From: Dasypus novemcinctus
Lineage: Eukaryota; Chordata; Mammalia; Cingulata; Dasypodidae
DNA length: 64,000 bases
Direction: 5' to 3'
NCBI RefSeq assembly: GCF_030445035.2
Contig: NC_080677.1
Coordinates: 155,869,169 to 155,933,168 of the forward strand
Shown piece after piece: positions 20,926-31,559 of this stretch. The notes beneath the pieces were generated by a model that was given only the letters and a program-made list of their open reading frames with translations, was not told the origin of the DNA and ran no database searches. Each line of letters opens with the position of its first letter. Position 1 is the first letter of the stretch. Position numbers and translations under genes: made by a program.

Positions 20926-22105
20926 GAAATCAAAACAAGCATTGTGTTTTTTTAGTGTGCAGAAAGAGTGCTTTATTTTAAGGGCAACTTAAATGATTCG
21001 TTTGAAGGGCCTCCAAATATGAGACTTCAGTAAGAGAGGATGGATGGTTTTGAAGAGTTCTCAGAAGATGCGAAGAGGTCAGGAGAAATTACCACCTGCT
21101 CCTCTCCGTCCCTCAGCTGTGGCAGAATTGTGTAAGAGATTCATGCGATGATGAGGGCACGGCATCCAGTGAGCCTTTCCCCCAAAACGACAGGAAATGC
21201 CATTGTACTGCTCATAATCTTTTGTTTGGGGTTTTTTTTTGCAGCCCCTTTATAAATCTGTTGCATTTTCTCTCTCCTCAGACAGACTTTCTCTATCTGA
21301 CTCTGCGATCTGTCTCAAATCTCCATACCAGCTCTTTCCTCCCGCCTGGCTGGGCTGTCCCACGCTGCGGGCGGCCACGCCGGGTGGAGATGAGTGATGT
21401 TCAGTGATTCAGACCTTCCTACAGAATCTCTCATTTCCTCTATGGCACACCTCCTCTTCTTAGATCTTATGTTCATTATCACAGCCTGAACGGCTGCTAT
21501 AACCATCCGCAAGATCAGCCCTTTTGGTACCCACAGGTAATTTCATAGTGAATTCAGGGCTTGGCCCACTCTTCACTCTCCTTGCAAACCTGCTTACTTT
21601 TCTTAGTAGACAGGGAGACACATAATAACTTAGGTCTCTGCCAGGCTTTTGATTGTTCCAAACGCTTTTGTGCATATAGCCTGTAAGGTTAAGACCTTGC
21701 CTTCTCACCAGTGATGGAGAAATTTAGAGGACTTTTCGGAACACTCATTTCCTTCTTTATAAAGTATGCACAGTAGTAAGATGGGGCTACCCGGAAGATC
21801 AGAGGGTCTTTGCCCATTTCCAAGCACCCTTCACCTGTAAGTGGTTGTTCTGAACATAGCAGGTGCTTGATAAAATGTTTGTTAAGCTGATTCTGCAAAC
21901 TAGAAGTTACCTTTGGCATGCAGCGTTTCTTCTTAGAGAGTCACTTCCAATTTGAGTCTCTTCTTCTAGCTTGAGCTAGACTGCCAGCTTCAGAGCTTGG
22001 GTCTGCTGCAATTTACCTTCTGTAAATGAGTAGCAGATGGATTACTCAAGGTGACAAAGCAGACGTGCCTGGCTATAAATTGTTTCATCTGTGAAAAACG
22101 AGTTA
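20926..22105. other. No recognised feature
   Basis: Unique-looking sequence. No reading frame resembles a known protein. Nothing I can name. Confidence 0.45.
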
Positions 22106-22109
22106 AAAA

Positions 22110-22345
22110 ACCCCGTTGAGCTTACCGATGAAGTAATATGATATGTGGAATTTACTTAGAAATAACCCTGGGGAATGGGGTGGGGTGGGGCGAGGTAGGT
22201 GAGAGAAAAGATGAAACAAGATTGTCCACGAATTGGGAGCTGCCAAGACTGTGATCAGGATGTGGCAGTTTTTTGTATTATGTTCTCTTCTTTTGTATAT
22301 TTTTGAAATGTTCCATAATAAAGAGTTCAAACAAGGAAATAAACA
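22110..22345 (+). repeat. Ancient L1-type 3' end (sense)
   Basis: Text such as gatgaaacaagattgtccac, then cttttgtatatttttgaaat followed by gttccataataaagagtt, matches the closing part of old L1M-type 3' UTRs, with the AATAAA at the end. Confidence 0.6.
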
Positions 22346-23059
22346 AAAGATACCTTGATAGTTGTGATGTGGCCATTTGAAAATTAGCTTCTGAAATCCC
22401 ATTTGCTGTGTCGGTGCATTAAAGAAAAAAAAAAAAAAAGGGAAAAAGCCCCTGTAGTTATTTGAGATAACTGTGGAAAAAATATCAGCCTGAAGATGGT
22501 CCAGAGCAGCTGTCATCTGACTCACCCACCCTTCTCCCCTGTCCCCTGCCAGGCCATGGTGACTCATGGACCAAATCACAGTTTCACATCTGACTAGTAT
22601 AGGTGTTGAATTATCAAAGTTGGAACCCAAAGAGGCCTGGTTGAAATGAGGAGAGGCTATTTAACATCCTTCTTTTAAGGTCAAGGTTTTCCTCCAGAAA
22701 AGATTCTTCTCCATCTGGAAGCTTCTGCCTGATGTCAGCCTAGATGTGAACGTAAAAGGGGACATTTCCTAGAAGTAAACTCAGCTTGTGTGTGTGTGAG
22801 ACATGCATTTTAGGGATGAGCTCAGCTGCCCTATGACCTGACTTATTTACTGAGATACAGTTGTTTTAAAGGCATGCCAGATGTGCAGGGAGTTCACTGC
22901 AGCCTTGAACTCTTACACTGCCTGGGCAGGGGGCCAGTGGCTAAGCTTTGCCTCACACTTCACAGGAATTTGGGAGAGGAGAAAGACTGCCCCTCCTTCT
23001 CAGGCATCTAAAACAGACTCAGAAGTCTCTATGGCTCTATGGCCAGTGAAATGAAACCT
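22346..23059. other. No recognised feature
   Basis: Unique-looking sequence with a 15-base A run near 22424-22439 and a short GT run at 22789-22798. Nothing I can name. Confidence 0.45.
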
Positions 23060-23206
23060 CCTTCAACTATTCCTCCTTTTTTTTTTAGAATTGAGGAAAC
23101 TGAGGCTGGAGGCAGTTATACAACTTCCCAAAAGCCATGCCTCTGGTGGTGGGGCTGAGTTCTGGGCCACGCCTTCTGACTTCAAAACCTGTTCGACACA
23201 GAGCTT
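23060..23206 (-). repeat. MIR SINE (antisense)
   Basis: attgaggaaactgaggctgg followed by acttcccaaaagccatgcc and gggctgagttctgggcc is the antisense MIR core. The younger DAS-SINE at 23219 landed at its right end. Confidence 0.7.
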
Positions 23207-23218
23207 AAAGCAGGTGCC

Positions 23219-23632
23219 CTGGGAAGCAGATTTGGCTCAATGGATAGAGTATCTGCCTACCGCGTGGGAGGTCCGCGGTTCAAACCCAGGCCCTCCTGAC
23301 CTGTGTGGTGAACTGACCCACGTGCAGTGCTGATGTGTGCGAGGAGTGCCGTGCCACGCAAGGGTGTCCCCTGTGGAGGGGATCCCCACACACAAGGAGT
23401 GTGCCCCGTAAGGAGAGCTGCCCTGTGCAAAAAAAAGCACAGCCAACCCAGGAGTGGTACTGTGCACACGGAGAGCTGACGCAGCAAGATGACACAACAA
23501 AAAAGAAACACGGTTTCCTGGTGCCAATGACAAGAAACAAGCAGACGCAGAAGAACACACACAGCGAATGGACACAGAGAGCAGACAATGGGCAGAAGGG
23601 GAGAGAAATAGAAAATGAATCTTAAAAAAAAA
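23219..23632 (+). repeat. DAS-SINE (full length)
   Basis: A box TGGCTCAATGG, B box GGTTCAAACCC, body and A tail. TSD aaagcaggtgcc (23207-23218) and aaagcagatgcc (23633-23644), 11 of 12 identical. Confidence 0.94.
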
Positions 23633-23654
23633 AAAGCAGATGCCTCAAAGACAA

Positions 23655-24262
23655 AATTTCTACATGGGAAAATTACAACCAGTGTAACTTATGCACAATA
23701 GTTAACAGTAATATTTTTGCAGCAATGGCAAATAATATATTGTGTCCGTTCTAAGGGTTACCAGTAGGGGGTATGGGATTTTTCCTTTTGGAGTAATGAA
23801 AACATTCTAAAGTTGACTGAGGTGATGACAGCACAACTCTGTGATGAAAATGAGAGCCGCTGAATGTACACTTTGAATGGATTGTAAAAGGCAGGGAGCT
23901 GCGTAGCAGGGAATCCAGTGGTAGAAGATGGACTGTGGTTTACAGAACAAGTCTGAGTACATTTTCTCCTGAACTATAACAAATACATAATACTAATACA
24001 GGGGATTAATAATAGGGTGGATTGGAGGAAAATACACCAAATGTAAGGTACGGACTATAGTTAGTAGTAATATTTTGATGATGATCTTTCATAATTTGTT
24101 ACAAAAAAATGTTTCACAATGCAAGATTGGTGTTGGGGGGAAGTGAGGGACCCCTGAATGCTGTTGTACATGCTTGTTTGGTAAGCTCACAGCTTTTACT
24201 ATACACTTACTGCTTATGTATACAGTGTTCATACATGAATGACATACTTCAATAAAATTTTT
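23655..24262 (+). mobile_element. L1 3' UTR end(s), sense
   Basis: Two L1-type 3' endings follow each other. The first (to about 23890) has gaggtgatgacagcacaact and tgaatgtacactttgaatgg. The second (23930-24262) has ggactatagttagtagtaat and ends near caataaaattt. The phrase atagtta-agtaatatttt occurs in both, so either two L1 ends or one with an internal duplication is present. Confidence 0.6.
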
Positions 24263-24334
24263 CTAAATGAACAAAAGAAAAATTTCGGCCATCGAGAGAA
24301 TTACACCCTGAGGAGAAGATAGTTGACATCTGTG

Positions 24335-24500
24335 CCTGTTTCTCAGACTGGGCAGTAACTGGGGGCTGCGGTGCCTCCACTCTACAGAGGAGAACGAGGG
24401 GCTGTCCAAGTTCGTGTGGCTGGGAACGGAGGCGCTGCAGTTCAAACCCACCTTTCCTGGTGTTCGAAAGCCTGAGTTCTTTCCACTTTGTCACTGGAGA
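24335..24500 (-). repeat. MIR SINE (antisense)
   Basis: cagaggagaacgaggggctg, then tgtggctgggaacggaggcg, ttcaaacccacctttcc and ttctttccactttgtcac follow the antisense MIR order. GC content is higher than usual. Bases 24501-24894 after it hold C-rich sequence that I cannot name. Confidence 0.6.
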
Positions 24501-24894
24501 AAACGACAGATGCTCCCGATGGCAGCAAGTGAGGCAGAGAATCTGGGACTTGGAGTCAGGTCCCACCTCCCCCGGATCTCCCAGCTTCTCCGGCAGGTTC
24601 CATCAACTTGTCTGAGCCTTCCACCACTCCCCACCTTCCCGCAAAGGTCCCCCCAACCTGGCAGGGAACTTTCTCCCCCCTCTCCCTCCATCCTTCAAAA
24701 CCCACTCCAGGCCCAGCCCAGGTGTCACCAGCCTTGCCTCCCTCCCCAGGTATAATTAGCCACTTTGTCTCTGATTGCACTTTGCTTATACATTTTGTAT
24801 TACAGTTTATTTTTTCACAAGACGCCTTCCCTCACTAAACTGTGAGCAGTTTGAGGCAGCAGACTGGGCCTAAGAATTTATTTTTTCATCTTAG

Positions 24895-25265
24895 AAATTA
24901 TGAAATATTCTGCATGTAGAAAAGCACATGACACAGATGTTATGAGCCGGAATGTCCTGTAAACATCCTGTGTGTGGCATTCTCATCCTGGGGCCTTCCT
25001 TCTATCAGAGCTAACTGCTCCCCTGAATATCGTGGCCATCATTTCCCTGCTTTCCTTGCAGTTTTGACCATGTTTGAATCTCCAAATACTGTTTATTTTA
25101 GTCAACTTTTAACTTTATAAAAGCACGGCCATACCTAAGGCATTTTTCAGCGGTTTGCTTTTTGTGCTCATTTAAAATGCTGAGGATTCTTTCATGTTGA
25201 TTTACTTAGTTATGGTTCACTTAGCAGTAACTGCTGCTGCATTACCGGTCAGTGACGTGTAGTAG
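24895..25265 (-). repeat. Old L1M 3' UTR (antisense)
   Basis: The order 'ccatcatttccctgctttcc' followed by 'ttgcagttttgaccatgttt', 'ataaaagcacggccatacc', 'ttgctttttgtgctca' and 'ttctttcatgttgatttac' follows antisense text of ancient L1 3' regions. Strongly decayed. Confidence 0.5.
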
Positions 25266-25347
25266 TCGGCCATTAAAAGAAGCCATGATTTCTTTCTCCC
25301 TTCTCCCTTCAAGGGACAGTCAGGTTGTTTTTAGCCTTCTTGTTTTT

Positions 25348-25823
25348 TTAAAAAAATATTTTCCCCCTTCCCCCTCCCCCTCCTCTCTCTCCCTGCCCTG
25401 CTATTTTTTTCTTTCCTTCTGTCTGTGTCAATTTGCTGTGTGATCTTCTGTGTCTGTTTCTCTTTTTCTCTTCTCATCGTTCTCTTCTAGGATTCACTGG
25501 GATTCGATCCTGGGGAACTCTGAAGAGGAGAGAGTTTCCCTGTCACCTGCACTACCTGAGTTCCTGGTCTCTGCTGGGCTTCACCTTGACTCTCCCCTTC
25601 ATCTCTCTTTTGTTGCGTCTTTGTCTTGCTGTGTGACTCACTTGTGCAGGCACTGGCTCACCATACAGGCACTCGGTTTGTCACATGGGCACTGGCTTGC
25701 TGTGCTGGAGAGCTTTTTCTTTTCTTTTCTTTTCTTTTTTTTACTAGGAGGCCCCAGGGATTGAACACAGGTCCTCCCATATGGTAGGTGGAAACCCTAT
25801 CACTTGAGTCACATCCTCTTCCC
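25348..25823 (-). repeat. Dimeric DAS-type SINE (antisense)
   Basis: About 476 bp, longer than the standard DAS-SINE. Read on the minus strand it has a first tRNA-like head at the right end (A box TGACTCAAGTG, one change; B box TGTTCAATCCC) and a second one inside, with a perfect A box TAGTGCAGGTG and a B box GGATCGAATCC (one change) around 25489-25565. TSD ccttcttgttttt at 25335-25347 and ctttcttgttttt at 25824-25836 (12 of 13). A pure (ttttc)n tract lies at about 25711-25740. Confidence 0.85.
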
Positions 25824-25889
25824 CTTTCTTGTTTTTGAACATTCTTTACATGGTTCTTGATGCATGTATGCAAGAGATTCTTGAGGCCT

Positions 25890-27345
25890 TGATTGTGTGT
25901 TTGTATCTAGTTAAAGAAATCCTTCCCTGCCCTGAGGTCATAAGGATATTTTTCTAAAGCTTACAATTTTAATTCTTGTGATTATGTTTATAATGTCCCT
26001 GTAATTGAGTCTGTGTATGGTGGAATTTAAGGACCCAGTATTCATTTTCTCTCTCCCGCCAGCCCTTTCATTGAATCATCCATCTATTTCGCAGTCTCTC
26101 TAAAGTTGACTTCTCTTTGATGTAAGTATCCTTGAATAAATTTATCTCTATTTTATTTTTCTTTGGTGTATTTCAATAAGTCCAATAATTTTCTCCATAA
26201 AATGAATATACCATGTTTTTATATTTATTCTTAGCTATGTTACATAAACTTTTATAAGTTTTTAAAAAGTACAATTTCCAATCCTTTGATGTTGGTATAA
26301 AATGTGTACTTAAAGTCCGAATTTTCAGTTTACATAAAAAGTTTAGCTGAATTATCTTATAACTTTATTATCTTTTAGACCATTTTGGAATTTCTACATG
26401 GAGAAAATCGTATCTTCTGTGAATTAACAGTTTCATTTCTTTCCTTCTGATTCTTTTTTTTTTAATTATCTTTTTTAAAGTTAATAGATCACACAAAACA
26501 TTACATTAAAAAACATAAGAGGTTCCTATATACCCCACTCCCCACCCTCCATCATTTTTTAATTGAATTTTTTTGAAGATACATAGATCACAAAAAATGT
26601 TACATTAAAAAATATAAGAGCTTCCCATATACCCCCCACCGCCCAACCCCTCCCCACTCCTCCCACATCCACAACCTCTTTCACCAATGTGCACATTCAT
26701 TGCATTTGCTGCAACACATGGATAATAGTTTACATTGTAGTTTACACTCTCCCCCAGTCCATTCAGTGGGTTGTGGCAGGATATATATTGTCCAGCATCT
26801 GTCCCCACAATATCATTTAGGACAACTCCAAATCCCAAAAATGCCCCCACATCACATCTCTTCTTCCCTCTCCCTGCCTTCAGCAACTACCGTGGACACT
26901 TTCTCCATCTCAATGATACAGTTTCTTCCATTACTAGTCAAAATAGGTCTATTAGTAGAATACCAGTAAGTCCACTCTAATTCATATTTTATTCCTCCAT
27001 CCCGTGGACTGTGGGATGGTGATGTCCACTCCACCTCTAAATCGAGAGGGGGCTTAGATCCCACATGGATGATGGATGTGATTCTCGTGCTTGTAGTTGT
27101 AGGCACTCTTGGTTCCCTGGCGTGGTGGTTGACCATCTTCACCTTCCTGTTAGCTGACCTGGGTAAGTCCAATGAATCGGAGGGTAGGAGTTGCAACTCT
27201 GCGCCTTCTGATACTTATACTTTTAATTTTTTGCTTGTCTTACTGCTCTGGACAGTAAGTCCATTAAATGCTGGCTAGATGTGATGCTAGTGGGCACCTT
27301 TATCTTGTTATCGGCTTTAGAGAGAAGTTACAGAGAATGCTTCTA
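25890..27345 (-). mobile_element. Old L1 ORF2 (antisense), split by a younger insertion
   Basis: 25890-26454 and 27203-27345 read as two parts of one antisense L1 ORF2. The left part has aagaaatccttccctgccct and cagtttcatttctttccttc; the right part resumes with tacttttaattttttgcttg and ttactgctctggacagtaag and continues to gggcacctttatcttgttat. Between them lies the insertion at 26455-27202. The left half is very decayed. No coding capacity. Confidence 0.6.
26455..27202 (-). mobile_element. Long xenarthran L1 3'-UTR-type element, truncated copy
   Basis: Colinear with the first 750 bp of the copy at 10085, at rather high similarity. It sits inside the older L1 with a TSD, ccttctgattct (26443-26454) and ccttctgatact (27203-27214), 11 of 12. 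Its 3' end (left side) is present twice in tandem: about 100 bp from 26477 repeats from 26578 (atagatcacacaaaacattac, then atagatcacaaaaaatgttac). The truncation at 27202 is a 5' truncation, as expected for target-primed reverse transcription. Confidence 0.75.
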
Positions 27346-28930
27346 ACCTGTCACCAGTTCTGTGCCGGCCTTAATAGATCCCCTGGATGACACTGAGGTA
27401 GTCCCAGCTTTTCACAGTGTGTCGCCATGACGCTCTCCCACTGGCCTCTCCAGCCTTTTCTCTGCCATCTGTGTCCAGAAGACTGGCTTGTAGGAACAAT
27501 GTGGATGTTCTCCCTCACCCTCTGGCCTCTGGTTGGCTTAGGAGGGAGGAAGGAGAGTGAGGCTGGGAGAGTTATTCCCCAGCTCCTCCTCGTGTGGTCC
27601 TGGATGCCCATAGGCAGCCTCTCCGCGCAGGCCTGTCTCCAGGTTCCAGTCCCGGCTCATGCCCCTCGCCCTTCACACCTGGTGGTAACGGCAGCCCCTG
27701 CGCCAGCCCCAGGTGGGTGTGCAGGAGTCCAGCCCCACCCCCTTTACAGTCTGACCCACATCCCTCACCCGCCCTGAGTGTTCTCTCCTAATGGCGCACA
27801 ACTGGCCCCTTCTCTGAGGAACGTTCCTGGGCTCGACAGGAGCTGCCTCACCTGGGAGGCTGCGCCCTCCCCCAACCTTCCCGGGAGCAGCCATAGCCAG
27901 TGTTCGGCTCACACGAGGCTGCAGCAGGCCCAGTCCCCAGCTTCAGCGTGTGACCCACTCCGTGGTGCTCCCTGTGCCCCCAGCTTCCGTAGGGGTCGGG
28001 CTGGCGCTGGATCCTGGCTGGGATTGCATCCTGGAGTAGTTCTTTGCCTTGCCCATCCTGATTCCCTCACTCCCTTTCTCCAAGAGCATCCCTCTGTCAG
28101 TTACAGGAGTGGGCCTCCGAGGGTGCAGCATGGGGGGGAGGGGATACAAAGGGAGAGTTTGTCAGCGTGAGGGAAGGTTCTTGTTACAGAGGATTTAACA
28201 CCCTGCCAAGGGCCCGAGGCGCCAATCCTAACCGGCCTCTGGATGCCTTTGCAAACTCAGAAGCTGTGATGAGCCAGGCTCAGTGAAGTAGAGACGCTAA
28301 AACTGCTACAACGGAGTTGCTGCGTAAGACTGGGTTGAACCCTGAGAGCCCCTGGAAGACACCCTGCTTCCTGAGCAATTGGGAATATGCTGGTTGGGGT
28401 ATAACCAAGGGTTAAGAATTAACAAATAATTACCATTACAAAATCATCGTATAGATGCCTTTATATTTTAAAATAGCAAAAGGTTATTTCGGGTGTGCTT
28501 ACCTTTGTGATGGTAATTCTAGATTGACTTTACCCTTGTTTGTGGATTAGGCTCACCTTGTGTATACTCACTTCCGGGATGGTAACCACTCCACCCTCCT
28601 CTGTTTAATATCCATACGAAGAACCTGGTAACCAGCTTTGTTCTGTACACCCCTATCCCAGAGCCTCCTCTCTGAGAATGACTGTAACTTTGTGACTACC
28701 CCAGGTTTGAGACCCACTCAGTCGGTCCTGTTCAGCTCCTTAGTGTTTATTAATGAAGGAACCTGTGTTGAGCTCCACCCCAATTATTCATTAGTACTCC
28801 AATGTTATAAAATATTAGAATTTTGGCAGATCAAGGAGGCACTTTTGGGCCATGAGGTCACTGTGCTGCATTGCTGGCACAACTGATCATCGCTCTCTCT
28901 TTGAAACCCGGTGTCTCAGGAATTGGCTTT
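27346..28930. other. No recognised feature
   Basis: Unique-looking sequence, GC-rich at 27590-28130. Open frames at 27427-27777 and 27778-28170 have low-complexity Pro/Ser/Ala composition and no recognisable domain, so I leave them out. Confidence 0.4.
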
Positions 28931-28946
28931 AAAGGTGCATGAGGAG

Positions 28947-29356
28947 GGAAGCAGATGTGACTCAAGCAATTGGGTTCCTGTCTACCATATAGGAGGTCCT
29001 GGGTTCAATGCCTAGGGCCTCCTGGTGAGGGCACACTGACCTGTGGAGTCCTGGCCTGGGCAGAGTGCTGCCCCACGCAGGAGTGCCGACCCACACCAAG
29101 AATTGGTGCAGCAAGATAATGCAACAAAAAGGGACACAGAGGAGAGAGAATAAGAGATGCAGCAGATCAGGGAGCTGAGGTGGCGCAAGAGAATGATCAT
29201 CTCTCTCCCACTCCGGCAGGTCCCAGGATCAGTTCCCGGAGCTGCCTAATGAGAATACAAGCAGACACAGAAGAACACACAGTGAATAGACACAGAGAGC
29301 AGACAATGGAGGGAGGGGGGAGAAATAAATAAATTTTTTAAATCTTTAAAAAAAAA
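28947..29356 (+). repeat. Dimeric DAS-type SINE (sense)
   Basis: The first tRNA-like head begins near 28951 (A box TGACTCAAGCA and B box GGTTCAATGCC, each a little changed). A second lies inside, with a perfect A box TGGCGCAAGAG at 29181-29191 and a B-box-like GGATCAGTTCC at 29226-29236. TSD aaaggtgcatgaggag (28931-28946) and aaagatgcattcggag (29357-29372), 13 of 16. The same dimeric plan occurs at 25348-25823. Confidence 0.85.
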
Positions 29357-29372
29357 AAAGATGCATTCGGAG

Positions 29373-30279
29373 AAAAGAACCTGCTTTTGCTCGGTGTCTG
29401 GGAGAGCACCTGGATTGCTGAGCAGGGGGCTGTGCTCTGGGGAACAGGGTGGGAGATGCTGTTAGTGGATCAGGATCCCTGAGAGCAAGGTTGCTAAGAT
29501 CCTGAAACAGCAGAGCCCCAGTGGCAGCGTGGAGCCCACAGAGAGGCCAGGTGTGTGTAATTACCTTCATGGGCAGCAAAGTTGGAATGGTGGTACGAGG
29601 GTCCTCACCTGCAGTGATGGACAGAGATGGTTGGTTGATAGAACGTGTTGAACCTGGACTGAGATTGACGGGCAGCCACCAGGGGTATTGTCAAGAGATC
29701 ACGAACAGATGAGCAGAGACTGGGTATTGTCAAGAGATCACGAAAAGATGAGCAGAGACTGAGAATAGTCACCACCATGGGAGATCATGATCCCTTGCTC
29801 TATTTCCAGATCTGAGATAGCTCTTGGACCCAAAACTCAATGACTAAAGGAAAAGGCAAGTCCTCATAAAAAAGGACCCTGCCACACTATGGCAATTGCA
29901 TGCAGTAGTGATGTCTTCAGTCCTTCCCTCAGAAGACTTACTTGGGCAACTGTACATTGAGGAAAGGGATGTATGCTGATCTTTTGAGGACCACTGGACA
30001 CAGGGCCATGCTGAGCTGAAACCCGCCATCTTGGCCTGTGTTATAGCAGGGACACTTGGAGATTAGGTGATCGAGGGAGTCCTCTTGGCTTGGGTCCATC
30101 TCACAGTGTGTCCACTGGATCCATGGACCCACCCAATGGATATTTCCTGGTTTCCCAAATGGAGGACAGGAATGGACATATTTAGTAATGGGTAGAACCC
30201 TTATATTCATTTCTTGATTTCTAAAGTAAGAGCTATTGGATAGGAAAGGCCAAAGGGGAGCCCCTGGAATCATGGGGAG
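29373..30279. other. Probable ERV-like internal sequence, not resolved
   Basis: Lies just upstream of the pol-like fragment, and its style (AG-rich, with decayed frames) would suit the internal part of the same provirus. I could not recognise a gag or protease motif, so this is inference from position only. It contains the 39-bp tandem duplication at 29683-29760. Confidence 0.3.
29683..29760. repeat. 39-bp direct tandem duplication
   Basis: Units at 29683-29721 and 29722-29760 both start gggtattgtcaagagatcac and differ at one base. Abutting copies of this kind point to a single recent slip. Confidence 0.93.
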
Positions 30280-31060
30280 CAATGGTGGAGATATGTGCCC
30301 CCCTCAGAAACTTACGGAATGCAGGAATAGTGGTTCCTGTCTTTTTCACTTACTACACCAGTCTAGACCCTACAAAAGACAGATGGATGTTGGTGGATAA
30401 CAGTGGCCTGCTGCAAACTTTCCCAAATATAAGCCCTAATGCAGTTTCTGTGCCGGATGTGATATCTTTATTAAAGAAGATTAACAGACTCTGGTACGTG
30501 GTATGCAGCTATGGAGCCAGTGAATGCTTCCTTTCCAATATCCATCTGGGAATAGGAGCAGGAGTACCTGGCACTCACTTAGAAATGGGTAGCAGGATGC
30601 ATTCATGGTCTTGCCTTAGGGATATATGAATTCTCTTACTTCCTATTGCAAGGGAACTAGGCCAGCTGGATATTCCACAGAAAATCACATTGGTTCACTC
30701 TTTTGATGATGCTATGTTAATGAGAGTGCTAGGAAAAAAGTGGAAAAGATTCTGGATGTCTTGGTAAGATTCAAAGATTCAGGAGCTTGTCACATGGTGC
30801 AGTTTTCAGGGTCCAGAGGTCTGGAGCATACCAGGACATTCCATCCAAAGTAAAGAACAGATGATTGTGCTTGTTCTTCCAACCACTCAAAAAGAAGTGC
30901 AGTGTTGGTGCTTCAGTTTTCAAGTCAGCATATTCCACACTTGAGAATACCGTCTGACCCATTTGTAAGGTGATGTGGAATGCTGCTGGTTTTGAATGTG
31001 GCCAGATAAAGGAAGTAATCTGCATCAGGTTTAAGATGCATTATAAGCTCCTTTTAGGAT
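30280..31060 (+). pseudogene. Decayed ERV-L-like pol (reverse transcriptase) fragment
   Basis: Translated plus-strand segments keep the outline of the reverse transcriptase of ERV-L class endogenous retroviruses. A dispersed run at 30380-30510 recalls the region before the palm (the residues PDVISLL are visible). A later segment has an FDDA motif at about 30702-30713, where active enzymes have a Y/F-x-DD catalytic motif. Further on, a connection-like segment follows at 30770-31020. The parts are in different frames with stop codons between them, so nothing is expressed as protein. I see no LTR pair. The fragment ends next to the RPS20 retrocopy. Non-LTR origin is unlikely because the motif order is retroviral, but the family is a judgement by eye. 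Confidence 0.6.
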
Positions 31061-31118
31061 ATTTTAATATCTATTTTTTGCAACTGATTACCAATTTATT
31101 AAAATAAAAGCATCTTAT

Positions 31119-31468
31119 TTAAGCATCTGCAATGGTGACTTCAACTTCTACTCCTGGCTCAACACAGGTGGAAGTAATTTTTTCGTCTTAGAAGGACCGT
31201 GCAAGTCAAGAGTACCCTGTGGATTTTGAAATGATCCCAAATCTTAGAAATTTCCCCATAAGGAGTTGTCCTTTTATTGATTCTCAGAATCTTGGTAGGT
31301 GTCTGAACTAGTCCCTTCACTTAGAGGTTCTTTTTCTTTGAGTTTCTAATCAAGTCAGAGCTACCTTCTCCAGAGAATTCACGTTGAGGCTGGTTGGGTG
31401 ATTCTAAGCAGTGAATTGCCACCTCTGGTTCCACGGACATCTTTCTGTTGTGGCAAATCTTCCAACTG
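31119..31468 (-). pseudogene. RPS20P: RPS20 processed pseudogene (ribosomal protein uS10)
   Basis: Read on the minus strand, this is an intron-less copy of the mRNA for the small-subunit ribosomal protein uS10 (119 residues, 360 nt with stop; about 350 nt here). The C-terminal end (VEVTIADA, then TAA at 31121-31119) is perfectly kept. Upstream, stretches matching the middle (ggcaattcac, ctgacttgat and aagtgaaggg on the minus strand) remain. Several substitutions, small deletions and in-frame stops are present, and the start codon is lost. A 3' UTR with AATAAA (31100-31095) and a short A run (31079-31074) follow, as a processed mRNA copy would show. No TSD was found. The functional gene is elsewhere. 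Confidence 0.88.
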
Positions 31469-31559
31469 ATTTGTTCCTTGGATAGAACAAAAGTGGTGTG
31501 TGAGGAGGAGCAGGAAGCCTGAGTACAGTGGCAGCAGTGACTGCATTTTCCTCAAAGAA

